The position numbers and the translations under genes are program-made. A stretch of DNA of 35,846 nucleotides. Origin: an uncultured Flavobacteriaceae bacterium. Its GTDB lineage: Bacteria > Bacteroidota > Bacteroidia > Flavobacteriales > Flavobacteriaceae. The notes beneath the pieces were generated by a model. It did no database searches. It was not told where the DNA came from and saw only the letters and a list, made by a program, of their open reading frames with translations. The stretch is from NCBI GenBank assembly GCA_938073895.1, contig CALJFB010000001.1:1-35846 (forward strand). Direction: 5' to 3'. Shown here piece after piece: positions 25,511 through 33,993 of the stretch. Each line of letters starts with the position of its first letter. The first letter of the stretch is position 1.

Positions 25511-27538
25511 ATGAGTTCTCAAACTCTTATATATATAGTAATAGCAGTAATAGCATCACTTTTAGTGACGTTATTTCTGTATAAATACAAATCAAAAGGC
25601 GCATTTAAACAAAATGCGCTTTTTGCATTTTTAAGATTTTCTTCGGTTTTTTTAATTCTATTATTATTAATAAATCCTAAAATATCTACAACATCTTATT
25701 ATAACGAAAAGCCCAATTTAGTTGTTGTTACAGATAATTCTAATTCTATTAAGCAATTAAAGCAAGACAAGAATGTTCTTAAATTTTTAGATAAAATTAA
25801 AGAAAACACAAGACTTTTGGAACGTTTTAATATCGTTAATTACTCTTTTGATAGTCAATTAAATTCAGACAGTTTAACTTTTAGCAACAAACAGACTAAT
25901 ATTAGCAAAGCATTTGTAGATTTAAAGTCTATTTACAAGCAAACTGTAAGTCCTACGTTATTAATTACAGATGGAAATCAAACATTTGGTAGCGATTATA
26001 TATTTACAGCAAAGCAATACAATCAAAGTATTTATCCAATAGTTGTTGGAGATACTACAGTTGCTTCAGATTTAAAAATTACAGCTTTAAACGTTAATAA
26101 ATATGCGTATTTAAAAAATAAATTTCCTGTAGAAGCTATTTTGGTTTATAATGGAGATAAATCTTTTACTAAAAACTTTAGTATTAGTTCTAAAGGAAAA
26201 GTGGTGTTTTCTAAACCTATAGAATTTTCAAAAGAAAATAATTCGCAAGTATTGCGTTTTAATTTACCAACAAATCAAGTAGGAGTTCAAACATATTCGG
26301 CTAACTTATCAGCCTTAGAAAACGAGAAAAACACCAAGAATAATTACAAAAATTTTGCTATAGAAGTTGTGGATGAGTCCACAAACGTAGCTATTATAAG
26401 TACATTATTACATCCAGATTTAGGCGCTTTAAAAAAGAGTATTGAAACCAATAAACAGCGTAAAGTTTCTATATTAAAACCAAAAGACTTCTTAGTTCAA
26501 AAGTATGATTTTCAAATGGTTATATTGCATCAGCCAAATAATCAGTTTAATTCTGTTTTAAGTTATTTAACTAAAGAAAACGTTAACTATTTAGCTGTTT
26601 TAGGGACACAAACTAATTACGACCTATTAAATAAAGTAACAGATTTATTTAGTGTAGAAGCTACTAGTCAGACCGAAAACTATCAACCTGTTTTTAATGT
26701 TAATTACAGCGCTTTTATAACACCAAACCTAGATTTTAAAACATTTCCACCTTTAAAAAGTGTGTTTGGAGAATTAAAAATTAATAGCGAGTTTCAAACC
26801 TTATTAGAGCAATCTGTTAATGGAATTTCTACAAATCAGCCATTATTAGCAACTTTAGAAAAAGGAACATCGCGTTACGGCATTCTTTTTGGAGAAGATA
26901 TTTGGAAATGGCGATCGCAGAGTTATATAAATCAGCAAACATTTACGGTTTTCGACGATTTTACGGGAAAATTAGTTCAGTATTTAGCCTCAAAAAAGCG
27001 TAAACAACGTATTGCATTAGATTATAAAACATTTTACGATGGTAATACTAACGCTATTTTAAGAGCTCAAGTTTTTAATAAAAATTATGAGTTTGATGCT
27101 AACCAAAGCGTTTCTATTGTTCTAAAAGACAAAATAAATAATACCACTATAAATTTACCTTTGGTGTTAGCTAATAACACATATCAAGTAGATTTAAGTT
27201 TGTTAAAACCTTCAAAATATAGTTTTATTGTTTCAACTAATGGTAATTTAGCGAAGTCAGGAAACTTAGAAATCTTAGATTTTAATATAGAAGCACAATT
27301 TAGCAATGCAGATGTAACAAAACTGCACCAAATAGCGACTAATAGTAAAGGAAAACTTGGTTTGATGTTAAATTACAAATCGGTTTTGGATAATTTAATG
27401 ACTAATAATCGTTATTTACCAATTCAGAAAAGCATTACAAAAACAGAAGCTCTAATTAATTGGCACTATTTATTATTTTTAATTGTGTTAATTATAGCAA
27501 TTGAGTGGTATTTAAGAAAATATAAAGGATTAATTTAA
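25511..27538 (+). CDS. VWA-like membrane protein
   Basis: A 675-residue protein. Two hydrophobic helices near the N-terminus (residues about 5-25 and 37-57) and one at the C-terminus (about 648-667) leave a large extracytoplasmic middle. The region right after the helices resembles a von Willebrand A fold: LVVVTDNSNSIK gives the DxSxS metal-binding motif and LLITDGNQTFGSD a later Asp. The rest is beta-rich with Ig-like strands. This architecture, related to BatA-like and amidotransferase-like Bacteroidota proteins, is commonly hypothetical. It precedes a prohibitin-like gene by 18 nt, so the two probably form a membrane-associated pair. No function is assigned. Confidence 0.75.
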   Translation: MSSQTLIYIVIAVIASLLVTLFLYKYKSKGAFKQNALFAFLRFSSVFLILLLLINPKISTTSYYNEKPNLVVVTDNSNSIKQLKQDKNVLKFLDKIKENTRLLERFNIVNYSFDSQLNSDSLTFSNKQTNISKAFVDLKSIYKQTVSPTLLITDGNQTFGSDYIFTAKQYNQSIYPIVVGDTTVASDLKITALNVNKYAYLKNKFPVEAILVYNGDKSFTKNFSISSKGKVVFSKPIEFSKENNSQVLRFNLPTNQVGVQTYSANLSALENEKNTKNNYKNFAIEVVDESTNVAIISTLLHPDLGALKKSIETNKQRKVSILKPKDFLVQKYDFQMVILHQPNNQFNSVLSYLTKENVNYLAVLGTQTNYDLLNKVTDLFSVEATSQTENYQPVFNVNYSAFITPNLDFKTFPPLKSVFGELKINSEFQTLLEQSVNGISTNQPLLATLEKGTSRYGILFGEDIWKWRSQSYINQQTFTVFDDFTGKLVQYLASKKRKQRIALDYKTFYDGNTNAILRAQVFNKNYEFDANQSVSIVLKDKINNTTINLPLVLANNTYQVDLSLLKPSKYSFIVSTNGNLAKSGNLEILDFNIEAQFSNADVTKLHQIATNSKGKLGLMLNYKSVLDNLMTNNRYLPIQKSITKTEALINWHYLLFLIVLIIAIEWYLRKYKGLI

Positions 27539-27556
27539 TAAATAAAAAAAAGAAAG

Positions 27557-28369
27557 ATGGAAAAGTTACCAAAAATTGGAATACCAGTAATTATTGGAAT
27601 TGTATTATTACTAATTTTAGTTACTAAATCGGCAGTAACCATAGGTCCTGGAGAAGGCGGCGTTATTTTTCAACGATTTGGTGGTGGAATAGACACAAGC
27701 GTTACTTATGGCGAAGGTTTTCATGTGGTAGCACCATGGAATCACATGATTGTTAAAAAGGTTCGTCAACAATCAATTTCAGATAATATGAATGTACTTT
27801 CGGTAAATGGATTAGACATTACTGTAAGTGGAACTATTTGGTTTGAGCCAGAATTTAGTAATCTTGGTCATTTAATTCAAACAAAAGGAGAAGATTATGT
27901 AAACGAATTATTAAGTCCATCTATTAATGCAGCAGCAAAATCTGTAGTTGGTCGTTATACGCCAGAGCAATTATATTCTAGTAAAAGAGATATTATTGAA
28001 CTTGAAATTTTAGAAGAAGTAAGAACAGAATTAAAAGGACAATATGTTAATGTAAAACGTGTTTTAGTAGAAAACGTTAAACTTCCATCAACAATTAAAG
28101 ATGCTATTGAGCGTAAATTAAAACAAGAACAAGAATCTTTAGAATACGAGTTTAGATTAGTAACAGCTGCTAAAGAAGCACAAAAAGTTAGAATTGAGGC
28201 TCAAGGTAAAGCAGATGCCAATAAGATTTTAAGTGCATCGCTAAACGATAAAATTTTACAAGATAAAGGAATAGAAGCAACATTAAAGTTAGCAGAATCT
28301 CCTAATTCTAAAGTTATAGTTATAGGTTCTGGAGACTCAGGATTACCAATTATCTTAGGAAATCAATAA
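27557..28369 (+). CDS. Prohibitin-type SPFH-domain membrane protein
   Basis: A 270-residue protein with one N-terminal membrane helix (residues about 8-25), then an SPFH/band-7 domain: GPGEGGVIFQRFGGG, GFHVVAPWNHMIVKKVR and VNVKRVLVENVKLP. A charged coiled-coil helix (about 185-235: EQESLEYEFRLVTAAKEAQK...) precedes the short hydrophobic tail. This is the prohibitin pattern; such proteins form large ring- or cage-shaped assemblies on membranes and often regulate membrane proteases such as FtsH. It is 18 nt downstream of the VWA-like gene. The family is sure; the partner is unknown. Confidence 0.92.
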   Translation: MEKLPKIGIPVIIGIVLLLILVTKSAVTIGPGEGGVIFQRFGGGIDTSVTYGEGFHVVAPWNHMIVKKVRQQSISDNMNVLSVNGLDITVSGTIWFEPEFSNLGHLIQTKGEDYVNELLSPSINAAAKSVVGRYTPEQLYSSKRDIIELEILEEVRTELKGQYVNVKRVLVENVKLPSTIKDAIERKLKQEQESLEYEFRLVTAAKEAQKVRIEAQGKADANKILSASLNDKILQDKGIEATLKLAESPNSKVIVIGSGDSGLPIILGNQ

Positions 28370-28470
28370 TTTTTAAGTTTATATTATAAATTTAATTTAA
28401 GCAAAAGCTTATGTTATATAGCTTTGTATCTATTAGACCGAATATTCATTCATAATATTATGTTTAAAAC

Positions 28471-28501
28471 TTGCGGATTAGATTTATTTTTATCAATTTT
28501 G
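28471..28501 (+). promoter_or_regulatory. Candidate promoter of the his operon
   Basis: TTG at 28471-28473 and CAATTTTG at 28494-28501 (one mismatch to TAnnTTTG) are separated by 20 nt, within the spacing reported for Flavobacterium promoters. Transcription would start near 28508, about 13 nt before the leader peptide. The preceding gap 28370-28470 holds only a weak AAAGCT/AGCTTT hairpin and no clear terminator for the prohibitin gene. Confidence 0.45.
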
Positions 28502-28520
28502 CAGTATTAAAACAAATATC

Positions 28521-28577
28521 ATGTTAAACAACGTATTACATCATCATCATTTTATATCTGGCAAACAAGCGAGCTAA
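28521..28577 (+). CDS. hisL: Histidine operon leader peptide (four consecutive His codons)
   Basis: An 18-codon reading frame MLNNVLHHHHFISGKQAS ending TAA, with CAT-CAT-CAT-CAT at 28539-28550. It lies directly before an intrinsic terminator (28606-28642) and hisG (28673). This is the layout of a translation-coupled attenuator. When His-tRNA is scarce the ribosome stalls in the His run, and CAAAC at 28562-28566 is left free to pair with GTTTG (28613-28617) in the 5' arm of the terminator, blocking it. When His is plentiful the ribosome runs on to the stop, covers that segment, and the terminator forms. The reading frame and stem are seen; the 5-bp antiterminator is short and inferred. Confidence 0.85.
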   Translation: MLNNVLHHHHFISGKQAS

Positions 28578-28605
28578 AAATGTATTGAAGTAATTATAAT
28601 ATATT

Positions 28606-28642
28606 AAAACCCGTTTGAGAAATCAAATGGGTTTTTTTTTTT
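28606..28642 (+). terminator. his attenuator (intrinsic terminator before hisG)
   Basis: AAAACCCGTTTGA pairs with TCAAATGGGTTTT (one G-U pair) around a GAAA tetraloop, followed by an 11-T run with part of the Ts in the stem. It lies between the His-rich leader peptide and hisG, the classic position for an attenuator. Confidence 0.88.
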
Positions 28643-28672
28643 CATTCAATTTCTTAAACTAAATAAAAAAAA

Positions 28673-29530
28673 ATGAAGAAATTAAGAATTGCAGTACAAA
28701 AGTCTGGAAGATTAAATGAAGACTCCATGAAACTCCTTAAAAATATTGGAATTTCTGTAGATAATGGTAAAGATCAATTAAAGGCATCGGCTCGTAATTT
28801 CCCATTAGAAGTATTTTACTTACGTAATGGAGACATTCCACAATACTTACGTGATGGAGTAATTGATGCAGCTATTATTGGAGAAAATATATTAATAGAA
28901 AAAGGAAACGACTTAAATATTGTAGAACGTCTAGGTTTTTCTAAATGTAAAGTTTCTATAGCTGTACCAAAAAGCACAAAATACACTAATATAAAAGAAT
29001 TAGAAGGAAAGCGTATTGCCACATCATATCCAAATACAGTAAATAAGTTTTTAAATAGAAATGGCGTTAAAGCTAATATTCACGTTATTAATGGATCTGT
29101 AGAAATCGCACCAAATATTGGTTTAGCAGACGCTATTGTAGATATTGTATCTAGTGGAAGTACATTATTTAAAAATAATTTAAAAGAAGGAGAAGTGCTA
29201 TTAACTTCAGAAGCCGTATTAGCTTCATCTTCTAATTTAGAACCAGAAATTAAAGCTATTCTAGACAAAATGCAGTTTAGAATTCAAGCAGTTTTAAAAG
29301 GTACAAACAACAAATATGTGTTATTAAATGCACCAAATCATAAGCTAGAAGCAATAATAAACATCTTACCAGGAATGAAAAGCCCAACAGTTTTGCCATT
29401 AGCCCAACAAGGTTGGAGCTCAATTCACTCTGTAATTAATAAAAACCATTTTTGGGAAATTATAGACCAATTAAAAGAAAATGGTGCAGAAGGAATTTTG
29501 GTGTGTCCAATAGAGAATATGGTGCTTTAA
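28673..29530 (+). CDS. hisG: ATP phosphoribosyltransferase, long form
   Basis: A 285-residue HisG, first enzyme of histidine synthesis, condensing ATP with PRPP. It starts KLRIAVQKSGRLNEDSM; the PRPP loop region ADAIVDIVSSGSTL and KRIATSYPNTVNKF are present. The last about 75 residues (from NAPNHKLEAIINILPGMKSPTV) form the C-terminal regulatory ACT-like domain that lets long-form enzymes respond to histidine without HisZ. It starts 31 nt after the attenuator. Enzyme-level feedback and attenuation would therefore act together. Confidence 0.96.
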   Translation: MKKLRIAVQKSGRLNEDSMKLLKNIGISVDNGKDQLKASARNFPLEVFYLRNGDIPQYLRDGVIDAAIIGENILIEKGNDLNIVERLGFSKCKVSIAVPKSTKYTNIKELEGKRIATSYPNTVNKFLNRNGVKANIHVINGSVEIAPNIGLADAIVDIVSSGSTLFKNNLKEGEVLLTSEAVLASSSNLEPEIKAILDKMQFRIQAVLKGTNNKYVLLNAPNHKLEAIINILPGMKSPTVLPLAQQGWSSIHSVINKNHFWEIIDQLKENGAEGILVCPIENMVL

Positions 29531-29555
29531 TAGATTTTTAATTATTAATTAAAGC

Positions 29556-29576
29556 ATGCTAAACTTGATTCAGCAT
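29556..29576. repeat. Short hairpin repeat in the hisG-hisD gap
   Basis: ATGCTaAA and TTcAGCAT form a stem with one mismatch around ACTTGA. The wording (ATGCT..ACTTGATTCAGCAT) resembles small dispersed hairpins in Flavobacteriia genomes, as I recall them. No T-run follows, so it is probably not a terminator. Confidence 0.45.
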
Positions 29577-29604
29577 TTAAAAGTTTTAGTATAAAATTTT
29601 ATTT

Positions 29605-29678
29605 GGGCGTTTTAACAGGCTTTCCACTATATCTTTTTTCAAAAAAAGAAAAAAGGATGCCGTTTCAATCCCTAACGC
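29605..29678. repeat. 74-nt dispersed Flavobacteriia intergenic element
   Basis: Starts GGGCGTT and ends CCCTAACGC (inverted ends), with the internal signature GGCTTTCC...TATATC, a T-rich/A-rich hairpin (TCTTTTTTC / GAAAAAAGGA) and GGATGCCGTTTCAATCC. I recognise this pattern as an element scattered in intergenic DNA of many Flavobacteriia; its origin and role are unknown to me. It sits between hisG and hisD inside the operon transcript. A genome search would show other copies. Confidence 0.65.
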
Positions 29679-29707
29679 AAAAGCAATATTATAAGAGATC
29701 GTAAATT

Positions 29708-30994
29708 ATGAAAGTTATAAATAATCCTTTAAAAAAAAAATGGTCTAAAATTCTAGAAAGACCAACACAAACCGTAGATGATATTGAAACAACAGTTATT
29801 AAAATTTTTAACGATGTGTCTCGTAATGGCGATAAAGCAATTGCCAAATACACGCAAAAATTTGATGGTTGTAATTTAGCTTCAACAGCAGTAACTACTG
29901 CAGAAATTGAAAAAGCTTCCGCATTAATTTCAAACAAATTAAAAGAAGCTATTCAACAAGCAAAATCTAATATTACTGCGTTTCATTCCGCACAAAAAAC
30001 AGAAAAAGTAGCGGTAGAAACAGTTTCTGGAGTAAAATGTTGGCAAGAAAAACGTCCAATTCAAAAAGTAGGATTATATATTCCTGGAGGAACTGCACCA
30101 TTGTTTTCAACCATTTTAATGTTGGTTGTTCCTGCTCAAATTGCAGGTTGTAAAGAAATTGTATTGTGTACGCCACCAAATTCAGAAGGAAAAGTGGCTA
30201 ACGAAATTTTATATACAGCTCATTTATGTGGTGTAACTAAAATTATTAAAGTTGGTGGCATTCAAGCCATTGCAGGTTTAACATTTGGAACAGAAACTAT
30301 ACCTCAAGTTTATAAAATTTTTGGACCAGGAAACCAATTTGTAACCGTTGCAAAGCAAATTTCTACAAAATTTGGTGTAGCAATAGATATGCCTGCTGGA
30401 CCTAGCGAGTTATTAATTGTTGCAGACAATTCTGCAAATCCTGCTTATGTGGCTTCAGATTTGTTAAGTCAAGCAGAACACGGCGCAGATAGTCAAGTTA
30501 TTTTAGTTTCAGATTCTAAACCTTTTGTTAATGAAGTGAATATTGAAATTGAAAAACAACTTTTAGAATTACCAAGAAAAAACATTGCAGATGCAGCATT
30601 AAAAAATTCTAAAGCACTTATTATTGATTCTGCAGAAGATGCTATAAACTTAATAAATAATTATGGACCAGAACATTTAATAATTTGCACAAGAAATAAC
30701 GCTTATTTTGTAGATTATATAGAAAATGCTGGATCTGTTTTTATTGGTAATTACACACCTGAAAGTGCTGGAGATTACGCTTCTGGCACAAATCATACAT
30801 TACCAACAAACGGATTTAGTAAAGCCTATTCTGGCGTTAATTTAGATAGCTTTACAAAAGCAATTACCTTTCAGGAAATTTCTAAAAAAGGAATTGTAAA
30901 CATTGGAACGACTATAGAATTAATGGCTGAAGCCGAAGGTTTACATGCACATAAAAACGCGGTTACACTAAGGTTAAATGATTTAAAGAAATAA
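29708..30994 (+). CDS. hisD: Histidinol dehydrogenase
   Basis: A 428-residue zinc enzyme that oxidises histidinol twice to histidine with NAD. Signatures: PGGTAPLFST, FGPGNQFVTVAKQ, IDMPAGPSELLIVAD, LLSQAEHGADSQV (zinc region), NNYGPEHLII (catalytic Glu-His) and ASGTNHTLPT. The length and order of motifs are normal. It follows hisG after a 177-nt gap filled with repeats, and precedes hisC by 123 nt, a gap with a weak CTAAC/GTTAG hairpin near 31017-31046 and nothing else I recognise. Confidence 0.97.
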   Translation: MKVINNPLKKKWSKILERPTQTVDDIETTVIKIFNDVSRNGDKAIAKYTQKFDGCNLASTAVTTAEIEKASALISNKLKEAIQQAKSNITAFHSAQKTEKVAVETVSGVKCWQEKRPIQKVGLYIPGGTAPLFSTILMLVVPAQIAGCKEIVLCTPPNSEGKVANEILYTAHLCGVTKIIKVGGIQAIAGLTFGTETIPQVYKIFGPGNQFVTVAKQISTKFGVAIDMPAGPSELLIVADNSANPAYVASDLLSQAEHGADSQVILVSDSKPFVNEVNIEIEKQLLELPRKNIADAALKNSKALIIDSAEDAINLINNYGPEHLIICTRNNAYFVDYIENAGSVFIGNYTPESAGDYASGTNHTLPTNGFSKAYSGVNLDSFTKAITFQEISKKGIVNIGTTIELMAEAEGLHAHKNAVTLRLNDLKK

Positions 30995-31117
30995 ACAGAA
31001 TTAATATAATTTACCTCTAACTTGATTTTATAAAACGAAGTGTTAGTCTTAAATTAGTAAAGAAGCACATATATAACTTAAAATGCGACATTGAAATAAA
31101 ATCAATGTAACAAAATA

Positions 31118-32152
31118 ATGAAAACAACAATTAACCTAAACAATCTCGTAAGAGATAATATAAAAGCCCTAAAGCCATATTCGTCTGCTAGAGATGAGTT
31201 TAAAGGCAATGCTGATGTTTTTTTAGACGCTAACGAAAACCCATTTGGAACATTAAATAGATATCCAGATCCACAACAAAACGCCATTAAAGAAAATTTA
31301 TCTACAATTAAAAACGTAGATGCTAACCAGATTTTTATTGGAAATGGTAGTGACGAAGTTATTGATTTAGCATTTCGTATTTTCTGCGAACCTGGAAAAG
31401 ATAAAGTTTTAACCTTTTCGCCAACTTATGGCATGTACAAGGTCTCTGCAAATATTAATAATATAGAACTAATAGAACAACCATTAATTAATGATTTTCA
31501 AATCAGTTTAAATCAATTACAACCGTATTTAGATGTTCCAGAATTAAAAATAATATTCATTTGTTCACCTAATAATCCAACCGGGAATTCTATAAATTCA
31601 GAAGATATAGAATATGTTTTAGAAAATTTTAACGGAATAGTTATTATAGACGAAGCTTATATTGATTTTAGTATGCAAGCCTCATTTATAACAAACATTA
31701 ATAAATATCAAAATTTAATTGTAAGCCAAACCTTTAGTAAAGCTTTTGGTTTAGCTGGTGCTAGAGTAGGAGTTGCTTATGCAAACAAAGAAATTATTCA
31801 ATTATATAATCGTGTAAAACCACCATATAACGTTAGTACTTTAAATCAAGAAGCTATTTTAAAAAGTTTAGCAAATTTGAACGAAGTCAATACCAATATT
31901 GAAGTTATACTTTCTGAAAGAACAAAACTAAAAAATGCATTAAGTAAGCTTTCTGTAGTAAAAAAAATATATCCTACAGATGCTAATTTCTTCTTAGTTG
32001 AAGTGGATAATGCAGATAAAACCTATCAATATTTAATTAATAAGAAAGTAATTATTAGAAATAGAAATACTCAAATAGAAAATTGTATTAGAATAACAAT
32101 AGGAACTTCTAAAGAAAATGAAAAACTAATTGAAGCGTTAAAAAACATATAG
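31118..32152 (+). CDS. hisC: Histidinol-phosphate aminotransferase
   Basis: A 344-residue fold-type I PLP enzyme that converts imidazole-acetol phosphate to histidinol phosphate. Seen: DANENPFG, FIGNGSDEVID, the FICSPNNPTGN loop, VIIDEAYIDF, and the PLP lysine K208 in SQTFSKAFGLAGARVG. Length is normal. It ends 21 nt before hisB; the stop TAG lies inside a short repeat-like stretch (TAGCTATTTGCTAGAAGCT) that resembles the minisatellite before hisF. Confidence 0.96.
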   Translation: MKTTINLNNLVRDNIKALKPYSSARDEFKGNADVFLDANENPFGTLNRYPDPQQNAIKENLSTIKNVDANQIFIGNGSDEVIDLAFRIFCEPGKDKVLTFSPTYGMYKVSANINNIELIEQPLINDFQISLNQLQPYLDVPELKIIFICSPNNPTGNSINSEDIEYVLENFNGIVIIDEAYIDFSMQASFITNINKYQNLIVSQTFSKAFGLAGARVGVAYANKEIIQLYNRVKPPYNVSTLNQEAILKSLANLNEVNTNIEVILSERTKLKNALSKLSVVKKIYPTDANFFLVEVDNADKTYQYLINKKVIIRNRNTQIENCIRITIGTSKENEKLIEALKNI

Positions 32153-32173
32153 CTATTTGCTAGAAGCTAAATT

Positions 32174-33310
32174 ATGAAAAAAGTATTATTTATAGACAGA
32201 GACGGAACGTTAGTGTTAGAGCCACCAGTAGATTATCAATTAGATAGTTTAGAAAAGTTAGAATATTATCCAAAGGTATTTCAGTACATGGCAAAAATTG
32301 CCTCAGAATTGGACTATGAATTAGTAATGGTTACCAACCAAGATGGTTTAGGAACCGATTCTTTTCCAGAAGATACTTTTTGGCCTGCACAGAATAAAAT
32401 AATAGCTGCTTTTGAAAAAGAAGGCGTCGTTTTTACTGAAGTTTTGATAGATAAAACCTTTCCGCATGAAAATGCAGAAACACGCAAACCAAGAACCGGT
32501 TTACTTACCAAATATTTTTCTGATGAATATGATTTAGAAAACTCATTTGTTTTAGGAGATAGAATTACAGACATGGAATTGGCGAAGAATTTAGGTGCAA
32601 AAGGTATTTATTTATCTGAAAATCCTGAATTAGGTGCAGATGAAATAGAAACTTCAAAACAAGAAATTTTAGATTGTATCGCTTTAACTTCCATTGATTG
32701 GTCAGAAATTTATCAATTTTTGAAATTAGAAGATAGAGTTGTAGAAATCACCAGAAATACAAATGAAACCAAGATTTACATCAAACTAAATTTAGATGGT
32801 TCTGGTAAAAATGATATTTCAACAGGATTGCATTTTTTCGATCACATGTTAGATCAAATTGGGCGACATGGAAACATGGATTTAACCATTAAAGTTGATG
32901 GCGATTTAGAAGTTGATGAACATCACACAATCGAAGACACCATGATTGCTTTTGGTGAATTATTCAATAAAGCTTTAGGGAATAAATTAGGTATTGAAAG
33001 ATATGGTTTTTGTTTACCAATGGATGATTGTTTGGCACAAGTTGCTGTCGATTTTGGAGGTAGAAATTGGTTAGAATGGGAAGCAGATTTTAAACGTGAA
33101 AAAATTGGTGATATGCCAACAGAAATGTTTTTTCACTTGTTTAAATCGTTTACAGATGGTGCAAAATGTAATTTGAATATTAAAGCAGAAGGCACAAACG
33201 AACATCATAAAATAGAAGGAATCTTTAAAGCATTTGCAAAAGCAATGAAAATGGCTGTAAAAAGAGATGCCAATAAGATGTTTTTACCATCAACAAAGGG
33301 AGTTTTATAA
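32174..33310 (+). CDS. hisB: Bifunctional histidinol-phosphatase / imidazoleglycerol-phosphate dehydratase
   Basis: A 378-residue fusion. Residues 1-165 are a HAD-type phosphatase with D8-x-D10-G-T (FIDRDGTL), [10 protein letters not shown] and the later [11 protein letters not shown]. Residues 180-378 are the dehydratase: [11 protein letters not shown]-like segment ([19 protein letters not shown]), [10 protein letters not shown] and [16 protein letters not shown], carrying the metal-binding His and Glu residues. The fusion is as in E. coli HisB and is usual in this phylum. From about here on, the operon uses more TTG for Leu than hisG or hisC do, suggesting a different recent history. Confidence 0.96.
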   Translation: MKKVLFIDRDGTLVLEPPVDYQLDSLEKLEYYPKVFQYMAKIASELDYELVMVTNQDGLGTDSFPEDTFWPAQNKIIAAFEKEGVVFTEVLIDKTFPHENAETRKPRTGLLTKYFSDEYDLENSFVLGDRITDMELAKNLGAKGIYLSENPELGADEIETSKQEILDCIALTSIDWSEIYQFLKLEDRVVEITRNTNETKIYIKLNLDGSGKNDISTGLHFFDHMLDQIGRHGNMDLTIKVDGDLEVDEHHTIEDTMIAFGELFNKALGNKLGIERYGFCLPMDDCLAQVAVDFGGRNWLEWEADFKREKIGDMPTEMFFHLFKSFTDGAKCNLNIKAEGTNEHHKIEGIFKAFAKAMKMAVKRDANKMFLPSTKGVL

Positions 33311-33347
33311 AATAGTTTTTGGTTTGTAGTTGATGGTTTTTAGTGTG

Positions 33348-33380
33348 ACCAACAACCAACAACCAACAACCAACAACCAA
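33348..33380. repeat. 7-nt tandem repeat (ACCAACA) between hisB and hisH
   Basis: ACCAACA is repeated about 4.7 times and runs up to a few bases before the hisH ATG (33385). Just upstream (33318-33342) a T/G-rich stretch is roughly its complement, so the transcript could fold back. No function known. Confidence 0.85.
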
Positions 33381-33384
33381 ATAA

Positions 33385-33978
33385 ATGAAATTAGTAATTA
33401 TTGATTACGGAGCAGGAAATATAAAAAGCATACAGTTTGCCTTTAAAAGGTTAGGTATAAATGCAGTTTTATCGAATAATATTGATGAAATTAAAGCTGC
33501 TGATAAAATAATTTTCCCTGGTGTTGGCGAAGCAAGTTCCGCAATGAAAATGTTACAAGAAAGCGGATTGGATAAAATAATTCCTACGTTAAAACAACCT
33601 GTTTTAGGGATTTGTTTAGGAATGCAGTTAATGTGCAATTCATCTGAAGAAGGAACCACAAAAGGATTGGGAATTTTTAATGTAAATGTAAAGCGTTTTT
33701 CGAATGCTGTAAAAGTGCCACAAATGGGCTGGAATACAATTTCTAATTTAAAGTCTGATTTATTTACAGGTATAAAAGAGAAAGAATTTATGTATTTGGT
33801 ACACAGTTTTTATGCAGAAAATTGCAAAGAAAGTATTGCAAAAACAGCTTATGAAATTGAATATGCATCGGCATTGCAAAAAGATAATTTTTACGGAGTT
33901 CAGTTTCACCCGGAGAAATCAGGAATTGAAGGAGAGAAAATTTTGAAGAATTTTTTGGAACTAAAAACCAATAACTAA
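33385..33978 (+). CDS. hisH: Imidazole glycerol phosphate synthase glutaminase subunit
   Basis: A 197-residue class I amidotransferase that supplies ammonia to HisF. The catalytic triad is visible: C77 in GICLGMQ, H175 and E177 in QFHPEKS. The start MKLVIIDYGAGNIKSI is typical. The last residues (LKTNN) and the stop are encoded by the 14-nt tandem repeat at 33959-33991, so that repeat has formed the C-terminus. It works as a heterodimer with HisF, encoded two genes on. Confidence 0.96.
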   Translation: MKLVIIDYGAGNIKSIQFAFKRLGINAVLSNNIDEIKAADKIIFPGVGEASSAMKMLQESGLDKIIPTLKQPVLGICLGMQLMCNSSEEGTTKGLGIFNVNVKRFSNAVKVPQMGWNTISNLKSDLFTGIKEKEFMYLVHSFYAENCKESIAKTAYEIEYASALQKDNFYGVQFHPEKSGIEGEKILKNFLELKTNN

Positions 33979-33991
33979 AAACCAACAACTA
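33959..33991. repeat. 14-nt tandem repeat across hisH stop and hisA start
   Basis: AACTAAAAACCAAT is followed by AACTAAAAACCAAC and a partial third copy. It encodes the hisH C-terminus and fills the space up to the TTG start of hisA at 33994. Confidence 0.85.
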
Positions 33992-33993
33992 TT

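Noticed and set aside
29605-29678. Possible tRNA or small structured RNA in the hisG-hisD gap
   Set aside because: No cloverleaf, anticodon stem or T-loop could be drawn; the inverted ends and T/A-rich hairpin fit a dispersed repeat.
33348-33380. Possible CRISPR array from regularly repeated ACCAACA units
   Set aside because: The units are directly tandem, 7 nt long, with no spacers; no cas genes are in the window. It is a minisatellite.
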